Of a stretch of DNA of 40,387 nt, positions 22,929 to 29,084 are shown piece after piece. The notes beneath the pieces were generated by a model that did no database searches, was not told the origin of the DNA, and worked only from the letters and a program-made list of their open reading frames with translations. Origin of the DNA: Bacillota bacterium (GTDB taxonomy: Bacteria > Bacillota > Clostridia > Clostridiales > Clostridiaceae); contig JAJXWH010000046.1 in assembly GCA_021781745.1 (NCBI GenBank), positions 1 to 40,387 of the forward strand. Reading direction: 5' to 3'. The stretch's first letter is position 1, and every line of letters starts with the position of its first letter. Position numbers and translations under genes: made by a program.

Positions 22929-23342
22929 ATGAGCAAAAAAATCATAAATGAAAATGTAGAATTTTACAAAGGTAAAGGAATAGGATTCTTAAATATAGAC
23001 AAGTTAAATATTAATGAAATGAGAACCGAAATTGATTACCTAGACTTTATAGCGTATCTATTAGAACGTGAAGAACTAGATGAAGGTATGAATATTATTA
23101 CATATGAAGAATGGAATAAATTTCACAATACAAATGATGAAGAATATGAAATGAAAATTAATAGAATTGAAGCTGGACAGGATTTTTATAGCAAAGGGTT
23201 TAATATGACTCCACAAGAATTTGCAAAGAATTTTGTTTGTTTAGAAGAACTTGAGGGTTACGAAGATGATACGTATTTAAGATTTCTTAAGTTAAATATT
23301 AATGGAATGCAACGAGGATTCATAATTGATGGTGGAATGTAA
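22929..23342 (+). CDS. First early gene, acidic protein of unknown function
   Basis: A 137-residue acidic protein (NVEFYKGKGIGFLNIDKLNI, LLEREELDEGMNIITYEEW, MTPQEFAKNFVCLEELEGYE). It is the first gene of the early operon, behind AGGAGG and the repressed promoter, the position of Cro or antirepressor genes, but it has no visible HTH. Function unknown. Confidence 0.7.
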   Translation: MSKKIINENVEFYKGKGIGFLNIDKLNINEMRTEIDYLDFIAYLLEREELDEGMNIITYEEWNKFHNTNDEEYEMKINRIEAGQDFYSKGFNMTPQEFAKNFVCLEELEGYEDDTYLRFLKLNINGMQRGFIIDGGM

Positions 23343-23390
23343 TGTTGGAATATCAATGGTTTGAAGGTGTTTGAATTTTTTTATAAAATA

Positions 23391-23455
23391 TTGTTGACTA
23401 AGACCACAAAAAAGTGTAATATAATAAATGTAAGATATGTAGTCTAAGACAACAA
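23391..23455. promoter_or_regulatory. Paired CTAAGAC operators around the HTH-gene promoter
   Basis: TTGTTGACTAAGAC (23391-23404) and GTCTAAGACAACAA (23442-23455) form an inverted repeat with two mismatches, and the right arm contains the palindrome GTCT-A-AGAC. They flank promoter and ribosome-site region, an arrangement expected for autoregulation by looping or cooperative binding. Confidence 0.55.
23394..23422 (+). promoter_or_regulatory. Promoter of the HTH gene at 23468
   Basis: TTGACT (23394-23399), 17-base spacer, TAATAT (23417-23422). It overlaps a dyad described at 23391-23455. Confidence 0.6.
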
Positions 23456-23467
23456 GAGGTGATAGAA

Positions 23468-24085
23468 ATGAAAGGGCTTGAATATATTCTTAATTTGTAT
23501 AATATGCAGCATACAGAACTTGCAGAAAAGTTAGGAATAAAAAAACAGAATATAAATTTATGGTTAAGAGATGAAAGTAGAAAAATCCCTAAGAAATATC
23601 TACCAACATTATCAGAAATATTTGGTGGATTAGATGAAAAATATTTTCAAAAAGAGTTAGATGATACTGATAAGTTAATTATTCAAAAAGAGAAATTAAA
23701 GAGAGAACTTAAACCTCAAATTAAAGAATATGAAATGCAATTAGTTTTATCAGATAATTCGGAAGAACCAGAATTAGAACAAATACCAGTATATGAGCAA
23801 AAGGAATTAAATGATATAGAATTTGAAATAAAAAAAGTAAAAGTTTTAGAAGAAATTAGAGAAGGTATAAGCAAGTTAAATAAAGATTATGAAGTTGGAG
23901 TTATTGAAGAAATTGCAAAGCTAATTAAATATCACGGAACTGAAAGAATGTTTATGGATACGATAGATGCTATATCTCATTATTATAATATCTTACCAGA
24001 TTGGGTGGGCGACCCTTATAGTAACGAGTTTGTAGAAGAATTCTTAAAATTAGCTGAGAAGCATGAAAAAGGGGAAATAAACTAA
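23468..24085 (+). CDS. HTH-domain regulator (XRE-like) with acidic C-terminal domain
   Basis: A 205-residue protein. Residues 1-60 form an XRE-type helix-turn-helix (GLEYILNLYNMQHTELAEKL, GIKKQNINLWL), followed by a charged helical region and a C-terminal helical domain (YHGTERMFMDTIDAISHYYN). It is probably a second transcription regulator for early genes, possibly acting at the paired sites upstream. ATG 23468 is chosen over GTG 23459 because AGAGGTGAT precedes it. Confidence 0.78.
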   Translation: MKGLEYILNLYNMQHTELAEKLGIKKQNINLWLRDESRKIPKKYLPTLSEIFGGLDEKYFQKELDDTDKLIIQKEKLKRELKPQIKEYEMQLVLSDNSEEPELEQIPVYEQKELNDIEFEIKKVKVLEEIREGISKLNKDYEVGVIEEIAKLIKYHGTERMFMDTIDAISHYYNILPDWVGDPYSNEFVEEFLKLAEKHEKGEIN

Positions 24086-24113
24086 TTAGTAGTAATAATA
24101 TACGAAAATATTT

Positions 24114-24142
24114 TTGACACTAGTAGTTTAAGAAAGTATATT
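24114..24142 (+). promoter_or_regulatory. Sigma-A promoter
   Basis: TTGACA (24114-24119), 17-base spacer, TATATT (24137-24142). Downstream lies ~490 bases of palindromes before the YjcQ-like gene, so its transcript has a long leader or encodes a small RNA. Confidence 0.7.
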
Positions 24143-24470
24143 TTTATAGAGGGGTTATTATTGAAAGGGGAGATGTAAATTGATTGTAAAAACTATAACA
24201 GGAAAAGCTTGACAGAAGAATATTTTGGTAGTATGCTAAAATAGACTACACGACTAATAAGTTAAACATACTATACGTTTAACTTTGAAACTTTATTTCT
24301 TATTGACTTTTTTAGAAATATTACTATTACAGTAGTAATATGACATAATTGGTCTTTGAAAATTGAATAATGATTTATAAATTATGTATGAAGTTCCAAT
24401 ACAAAGTAAATAAAATTTATCTTTTACAATTAATATAATACAGTACTCGTTGACTGTTGTCAACAACATT

Positions 24471-24583
24471 TTGGGAAAAAGTATTTCATTGCATCGCTGA
24501 AAACAGTTGATATTACTAAGCTACAGAAGGCGAATATGTTAAAAATGGGCTGTTTTAGGGTGTTTTAGAAAATTATTTCCCAA
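24471..24583 (+). ncRNA. Nested structured leader or small RNA candidate
   Basis: TTGGGAAA (24471-24478) pairs perfectly with TTTCCCAA (24576-24583), enclosing AAAACAG/CTGTTTT (24500-24506 with 24550-24556). The element ends about 50 bases before the YjcQ-like gene. Could be a leader element, an attenuator or an independent RNA. Helices seen directly; function unknown. Confidence 0.45.
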
Positions 24584-24634
24584 GAATATTTAATGAAAAA
24601 ATTTTAAAAATAAATTAGAAAGAGGTAATAGAAT

Positions 24635-24886
24635 ATGAAAAAGAAAGCGATAATTTTAAAAATATTAGAAGGATTAAATGAAAATAGTAAGTTATTACGT
24701 AATAGTGAATTAGGGATTACAGAAGAATTATGGAGTGAAGTTATACAAATATTAATTCATAGTGACATGATTTTTGGAATTAATATAAGACCATTTGGGA
24801 ATAAAGGTGAAGTTTCAATATTAGGAGTAGATACAGCTAAAATTTCTATTCTAGGAATTGAGTACTTAGAAAATAATATAAAATAA
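24635..24886 (+). CDS. YjcQ-like winged-helix protein
   Basis: An 83-residue protein with the plan of the YjcQ family: N-terminal helix KKAIILKILEGLNENSKLL, the ELGITEELWSEVIQILIHSD helix-turn-helix part, and the C-terminal TAKISILGIEYLENN. These small winged-helix proteins are common in Firmicute phages; a DNA-binding role is plausible but unproven. AGAAAGAGG ribosome site. Confidence 0.75.
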   Translation: MKKKAIILKILEGLNENSKLLRNSELGITEELWSEVIQILIHSDMIFGINIRPFGNKGEVSILGVDTAKISILGIEYLENNIK

Positions 24887-24970
24887 ATTTTGAACTATAA
24901 CTATATTGGAGTAAAGGTGTCCAAGCCTTACTCCTAACAAAAAATAACTATGAAAGAGGGAATTAGAATT

Positions 24971-25633
24971 ATGAAATCACAATTTATTAATGAAGAAAGA
25001 TTAGGATATGTACCGAATGTTATATATCATTTTACTAAAAAAGAGAATCTAGAAATTATCATGAAAGATAGAACGATAAAGCATTTTAGTGATATTTATA
25101 CGTTTTATTGCCCAACTGAGGAAGAAGCTAAATGGTTTCTTTATAATGTTACTTGCAATCCGAAAGCAACAAGAGTTGGATTGGATGGAATTAGGAGAAA
25201 AAATAATAATAAAATTGAAGAGTTTGTATTGCTAAAAATTATTCCAGATAGAAATTACTTAGATAATAGTAAATGGTTCAAATCTAATTCAACTAGAAAT
25301 GAAGAGATTGACAGACATGTAATTTGCTATAAAGGAAATGTAAGGATTAATAGTGCTGAAATTTATGAACTCAGTGAAGTTGATATTGCATTAGAACAAT
25401 TCATTATATGGGCATACCATATGGGTTCTGTAAATGTTAATGGTGAAAAATTGGATTCAGATGATTTTATAAATATGATTTTTAGTAATGAAGATATTGA
25501 AATTACTAAAGTGAAAGTTAAGGATAATCAATGGATTATTGAAGACAGCTTAAATAGAGAATTTACAATTAAGGAAAATGTTGAATCAGATTGGGATGTA
25601 ACTCCAGTGTTAGAAGGTGAAATGCCTTTTTAA
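24971..25633 (+). CDS. Unknown early protein with an ART/DarT-like N-terminal signature
   Basis: A 220-residue protein. Its start, VPNVIYHFTKKENLEIIMKD followed by RTIKHFSDIYTFYCPTEEEA, resembles the first strand and helix of ADP-ribosyltransferase-like folds (for example DarT-type YHIT...NL..I). The rest does not show a clear catalytic Glu motif that I can place. The C-terminus is acidic and ends in VLEGEMPF. ATG 24971 is chosen because AGAGGG (24955-24960) precedes it, unlike ATG 24950. Enzymatic function is speculative. Confidence 0.6.
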   Translation: MKSQFINEERLGYVPNVIYHFTKKENLEIIMKDRTIKHFSDIYTFYCPTEEEAKWFLYNVTCNPKATRVGLDGIRRKNNNKIEEFVLLKIIPDRNYLDNSKWFKSNSTRNEEIDRHVICYKGNVRINSAEIYELSEVDIALEQFIIWAYHMGSVNVNGEKLDSDDFINMIFSNEDIEITKVKVKDNQWIIEDSLNREFTIKENVESDWDVTPVLEGEMPF

Positions 25634-25703
25634 GTACTCACAATAGGGTTCGTCGAATTCGTCAAACCCTACTCTAGAACCAAATAAAACTCTTATTTTA
25701 AAA

Positions 25704-25775
25704 GAAGAATAATCTCAGAGCCTTTATCTTGAGGAAAAGTTGAAAAACAGATAGTAAACTATGAGATTATTCTTC
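25704..25775. repeat. Perfect 14-bp inverted repeat with 44-base loop
   Basis: GAAGAATAATCTCA (25704-25717) and TGAGATTATTCTTC (25762-25775) are exact complements. No T tail follows, so it is not a simple terminator; it may be a replication, regulatory or RNA-processing structure. Confidence 0.75.
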
Positions 25776-25916
25776 AGTGAAATATTGGAGATTTAAGTTT
25801 TTTTAATCATAGACAAATACAGCATTACAAATAATAGTATGTATAAAATTTATATTAATATACGGAACAGTTCTATGGGATAGTTTGCCCCATGGAGGGG
25901 GAATTAGTGTGCACCT

Positions 25917-26084
25917 ATGAAGATGGCAAAGTGTATTATGGAATTAGACAGAATTTATGAAATTAAAAAGGGTAATAATCAGCATAAAGAGGATTCCGAC
26001 ATTGTCGGTAAGCTAACTCAAAAGGATTTAGGTGGGCAATTGGGTATTGATGGAACCCAAAGTAATTGGGGACAATGCCACTAA
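25917..26084 (+). pseudogene. Fragment of a ParB/KorB-like DNA-binding gene
   Basis: A 55-codon frame reads MKMAKCIMELDRIYEIKKGN and ends with LTQKDLGGQLGID then a stop. CIMELDRIY...KGNNQ followed by a T-x-x-DL-x-x-QLGI helix-turn-helix start is the typical middle of phage ParB-like partition or methylase-associated proteins. Both ends are missing: no ribosome site and no recognition helix after QLGID. I regard it as a decayed remnant. Confidence 0.6.
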
Positions 26085-26155
26085 TTATACTCAACAAGAT
26101 GTAATGGCGACATTACATTAGAACAAGAAAAATTATGTGAAGGAAGGAATAAATA

Positions 26156-26956
26156 ATGAACAGAGATAAAATTAATAAATTATTGATGCAATTAACCAGT
26201 AATTCGAATTGGAGAAGTAAGTTTAATGAACTAGAGGATAAACTACTAACCAAAAGTCTGGATAGACTTGTGGAACATATAGAATTAAAGGAAAGGGAAC
26301 TAGATAAGCCAGCAGTTGATATATTTAATCTTCAAGAAGAAATAGATGATTTTTGTGACTATGATGTATTTGAATTAAGTAAGAAAATAATTGGTTGGCA
26401 AGATAAATATAAAATTATTGCAAAAGAATTTAATGAGGCACTAGATAAAATACAGGAAAGTTCAGATTTAGTTTACAAAGATATAAAAAAGTTTCAAGAA
26501 CAGTTTGATAATGAATTGAGACTTTATACAAGTACAGCAGATGATATTGATGCAAATACTTTATATGCTAGAGTGATTTTATCTGATAAGCGATTGAAAG
26601 GCATTATAAGGGCTTTGAAGTTCAATCAAATAGAAATTATGAGTGATTTTAATTTACTATGTGATGACTTAGTTACTATTAATAAGATTGTTATTAAAAA
26701 ATTTGAAAGACACAATGCAAAAATGGATGAACTAAGAAAACAAATCAAGAAACAGGAAAGAGAGAAATATAAAAAGTTATTCCATTATAAGGATTTAGTT
26801 AAGTTAGCTATTAAGCAGGGGTTTGAGTATATCAGGAGTAATGGTGACCATTTAATATATTGTAATAAGCAGTCGCAGAATATTGCGATTATACCCGCCC
26901 ATTCTAGCATGAAGTATGGAACTATGATGAATGTTCAAAAAATGATTTTTGCTTAA
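26156..26956 (+). CDS. Coiled-coil protein with C-terminal HicA-like domain
   Basis: A 266-residue protein. Residues 1-205 are long charged helices (coiled coil). Residues 211-266 read YKDLVKLAIKQGFEYIRSNG, DHLIYC, then IAIIPAHSSMKYGTMMNVQ, matching the HicA/YcfA dsRNA-binding-like fold: GF at 222-223, the catalytic-type His232 in GDH, Pro247-x-His249 and the G-T-M of the last helix. Free HicA toxins are ~60-80 residues and pair with HicB; here there is no HicB next door and the domain is fused to a long coiled coil. It may bind or cut RNA as part of the helicase/polymerase operon. AGGAAGGA ribosome site. Confidence 0.75.
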   Translation: MNRDKINKLLMQLTSNSNWRSKFNELEDKLLTKSLDRLVEHIELKERELDKPAVDIFNLQEEIDDFCDYDVFELSKKIIGWQDKYKIIAKEFNEALDKIQESSDLVYKDIKKFQEQFDNELRLYTSTADDIDANTLYARVILSDKRLKGIIRALKFNQIEIMSDFNLLCDDLVTINKIVIKKFERHNAKMDELRKQIKKQEREKYKKLFHYKDLVKLAIKQGFEYIRSNGDHLIYCNKQSQNIAIIPAHSSMKYGTMMNVQKMIFA

Positions 26957-27050
26957 CATAATTTAATTAACAACTAAATAACATGCACGATTTAGCTAAG
27001 GAATTTATAAATTCATATTTATATTTCGTTGGTTATTTTTCGTGCTGCTT

Positions 27051-27093
27051 AATAGGATTTTTACATCATTTATTGGATGGTGTAATTCCTATT
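27051..27093 (+). promoter_or_regulatory. Strong hairpin in the helicase leader
   Basis: AATAGGA (27051-27057) pairs with TCCTATT (27087-27093) and, inside it, TTACATCA (27061-27068) with TGGTGTAA (27078-27085). It ends 18 bases before the helicase ribosome site. A further GCACGA/TCGTGC pair lies upstream in the same 160-base spacer. Possible attenuator or processing site. Confidence 0.55.
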
Positions 27094-27122
27094 GAGGGGA
27101 TAAATCGAGAAGGAGGAGTTTG

Positions 27123-28769
27123 ATGAATAAGAAAAAACTAAAATTAAAATGGGTCACTGAGGTGATAGGCGATGAATATAAAAAATGGAAAAAAGGTGAC
27201 ATTATTAAGATATTAGCTCAGACAGGTACAGGAAAAACATATTTTATAAAAAGTGTATTAATACCTTATATGGAATCATGGGAACATATGTTGATTGTAG
27301 CTAACAGAATAAATTTAAAAAGGCAACTAAAGAAAGATTTAATAACATATTATCAGGAAGAAATGCCAAAAAGCCTTAAGGAATTAGATGAACTAAAAAC
27401 AATAGGTAATGTAACAATATTATCGTATCAATCAATTGCAGAACTTAAGAAAGCAGATAAATATGGATTAGCCAACTTAGATTTAAGTTTTTATGATTAT
27501 ATAATTTGTGATGAATGCCACTTTTTCTTTAGTGATGGAGCGTTTAATAATAAATGTTATTTAGCATGGCAGGAACTAATAAAAACTAGACATAGACAAG
27601 CTACAAAAGTATTTATAAGTGCAACAATGGATGAGGTAGAAAGAACTATTGATGTTTCAGTTGATAAAATACATGAAACTGGTTTTGGAACATATAAAAA
27701 TTGCAAGCTATTTAAATATGATACTGGAATAGATTATAGCTATTTAAATACTATGTACTTTGAAAAAATAACCGATATAGCATTAACTATTAAAAATGAT
27801 ACAAGTAGTGATAAGTGGCTTGTGTTTGTTACTAAAAAATCTGATGCAGAATACATTAATAAAACCTTAGAAGGAAAGAAGACAGTTAATATTATTACAA
27901 AGGATACAGATATAACAGAAAATGAAGATTTACAAACAATTATAACAGATAGCAAATATAAATGTGATGTATTAGTCTGCACTAAAGCAATGGATAATGG
28001 AATAAATATTGCAGATGATTCAGTTAAAAATGTTGTTGTTATGGCTTGGGATAAAATTAGTTTTATTCAGGAGTTAGGCAGAGTAAGAATAAACATTGAA
28101 GATGCTCCAGAAATTAATTTATACATACCAACAATGAGTTGGAGTGCTTTTAATACATTAATAACCAAGCAATATGAACCAAAAGAAAAATTGATTGATT
28201 TTTACAGAAAGAAAAGAACTGAATTTAATTCTAAATATGACTATGATTATGATAAATTACCCAAAGATATATTTATATTAGACAAAGATGAAGGCTGGAA
28301 AATTAATATTACTGGTGAAATTAGATTGATAAGAGATAAACAATTTGCTGAAGAAATGTGTAGACAATTTAATAGTAAAAGAAATCAAGAAAATAAAATA
28401 TTTGCATATGTAAAGGAACAATTGAAGTGGATACAACAAGAATCTACATTTGATTTTTTTAATTTAATGTGTGAGGTTATTGATGATGAAGAAATTGAGA
28501 CTTTACAAAATTGGCTAGATAATCATGTGGGAAAAAAATTATTTCATGAAGATCAACAAGAAATATCTAACTTAATAATTAAAGAGTTAATTACAGTGGG
28601 TAATAATGTCGATTATAGAACTAAAATATTAAAACCAGCAACGTTAGAAAATATGTTAAGAGTTCAATTAAAATTGTCTTATGCAGTTAGTAAATCTAAA
28701 GTTGAAGATAAAATAATTGATGGAAAAAGACATCAAAAAAGATATATAACAATTTCAAAAATTGCATAA
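27123..28769 (+). CDS. SF2 DEAD-like helicase
   Basis: A 548-residue ATP-dependent helicase or translocase with all main superfamily 2 motifs: Walker A AQTGTGKT (residues 32-39), Walker B DECH (130-133), motif III SAT (166-168) and motif VI QELGRVR (316-322). The C-terminal ~200 residues are outside the helicase core and unrecognised. ATG 27123 is preferred over TTG 27120 given AGGAGGAG at 27111-27118. It sits between the HicA-like fusion and the YonO-like RNA polymerase, so it may support transcription, RNA unwinding or replication. Assignment to DNA or RNA substrate is not possible from sequence alone. Confidence 0.88.
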   Translation: MNKKKLKLKWVTEVIGDEYKKWKKGDIIKILAQTGTGKTYFIKSVLIPYMESWEHMLIVANRINLKRQLKKDLITYYQEEMPKSLKELDELKTIGNVTILSYQSIAELKKADKYGLANLDLSFYDYIICDECHFFFSDGAFNNKCYLAWQELIKTRHRQATKVFISATMDEVERTIDVSVDKIHETGFGTYKNCKLFKYDTGIDYSYLNTMYFEKITDIALTIKNDTSSDKWLVFVTKKSDAEYINKTLEGKKTVNIITKDTDITENEDLQTIITDSKYKCDVLVCTKAMDNGINIADDSVKNVVVMAWDKISFIQELGRVRINIEDAPEINLYIPTMSWSAFNTLITKQYEPKEKLIDFYRKKRTEFNSKYDYDYDKLPKDIFILDKDEGWKINITGEIRLIRDKQFAEEMCRQFNSKRNQENKIFAYVKEQLKWIQQESTFDFFNLMCEVIDDEEIETLQNWLDNHVGKKLFHEDQQEISNLIIKELITVGNNVDYRTKILKPATLENMLRVQLKLSYAVSKSKVEDKIIDGKRHQKRYITISKIA

Positions 28770-28794
28770 GTGGAATTTAAAATAATTACAAAAG

Positions 28795-28851
28795 TCCCTA
28801 CAGTTTTACGAAAATCTTAATTACATAAGTTTTATAGTAAATGTGTAGGGA
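28795..28851 (+). other. Hairpin after the helicase gene
   Basis: TCCCTACA (28795-28802) pairs perfectly with TGTAGGGA (28844-28851), with an inner imperfect AAAATCTTA/TAAGTTTT stem. No T tail follows, so it is not a standard terminator. Confidence 0.55.
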
Positions 28852-28884
28852 GTTGAAAATATAATTATAAAAATTAAATAAATC

Positions 28885-29042
28885 AATACTTGTCGTTGGA
28901 AGTTCGGGGTCTGGGGTGAAACCTTGCGACAAGAAGGATTTTTTCTTAGGCTGTTAGTGGAAGTTAGCGAAGCTTTAGCTGAGCGTTACTGACACTTACA
29001 AATAAAAATAATCCAAAGGTCAAGGTTTCAAGTCCCCAGTAT
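28885..29042 (+). ncRNA. Pseudoknotted structured RNA/leader before the RNA polymerase gene
   Basis: Stem 1 is CTTGTCG/CGACAAG (28889-28895 with 28927-28933). Inside its loop, CTGGGGTGAAACCTTG (28911-28926) pairs with CAAGGTTTCA (29021-29030) and CCCCAG (29034-29039), 16 bp with a 3-base bulge, and this crosses stem 1: a clear H-type pseudoknot. The connecting arm has GGATT/AATCC (28936-28940 with 29010-29014), TGTTAGT/ACTGACA (28952-28958 with 28988-28994) and TTAGC/GCTGA. The element ends 28 bases before the AGGAGG of the polymerase gene. It resembles a riboswitch-sized regulator or a stand-alone RNA. I do not recognise a known class. Confidence 0.65.
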
Positions 29043-29084
29043 TAAATAAATTAAATTAATGATTATAGGAGGAATGATCAGATT

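Larger units (their letters stand above)
24086..24634. other. Regulatory spacer with promoter and palindromes
   Basis: About 550 bases without a convincing gene. It contains a consensus-like promoter (24114-24142), three perfect inverted repeats, AAGTTAAAC/GTTTAACTT (24259-24285), ATATTACTA/TAGTAATAT (24318-24341) and GTTGAC/GTCAAC (24449-24464), and the nested structure at 24471-24583. A short frame at 24179-24244 (CKNYNRKSLTEEYFGSML) has no proper start. Confidence 0.6.
25634..26155. other. Spacer with strong inverted repeats and a gene fragment
   Basis: Contains TAGGGTT/AACCCTA (25644-25671), the 14-bp perfect repeat at 25704-25775, the ParB-like fragment 25917-26084 and several compact hairpins (25875-25893, CCGAC/GTCGG 25996-26008, TTGGGT/ACCCAA 26040-26060, and TGTAATG-GCGA-CATTACA 26100-26117 with a GNRA loop). 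Either a decayed gene with scattered hairpins or a structured RNA. Confidence 0.5.

Noticed and set aside
24179..24244. Short frame CKNYNRKSLTEEYFGSML
   Set aside because: Only an ATT start after a GGGGAG sequence, ~20 codons; too short to support as a gene.
26156..26956. Complete HicAB toxin-antitoxin system
   Set aside because: Only the HicA-like domain is present; no HicB-like gene adjoins it and the domain is fused to a coiled coil.
29015..29042. tRNA T-arm-like sequence (AAGGTTTCAAGTCCCC)
   Set aside because: No acceptor, D-arm or anticodon arm can be built around it; the same bases pair perfectly with 28911-28926 in the pseudoknot.
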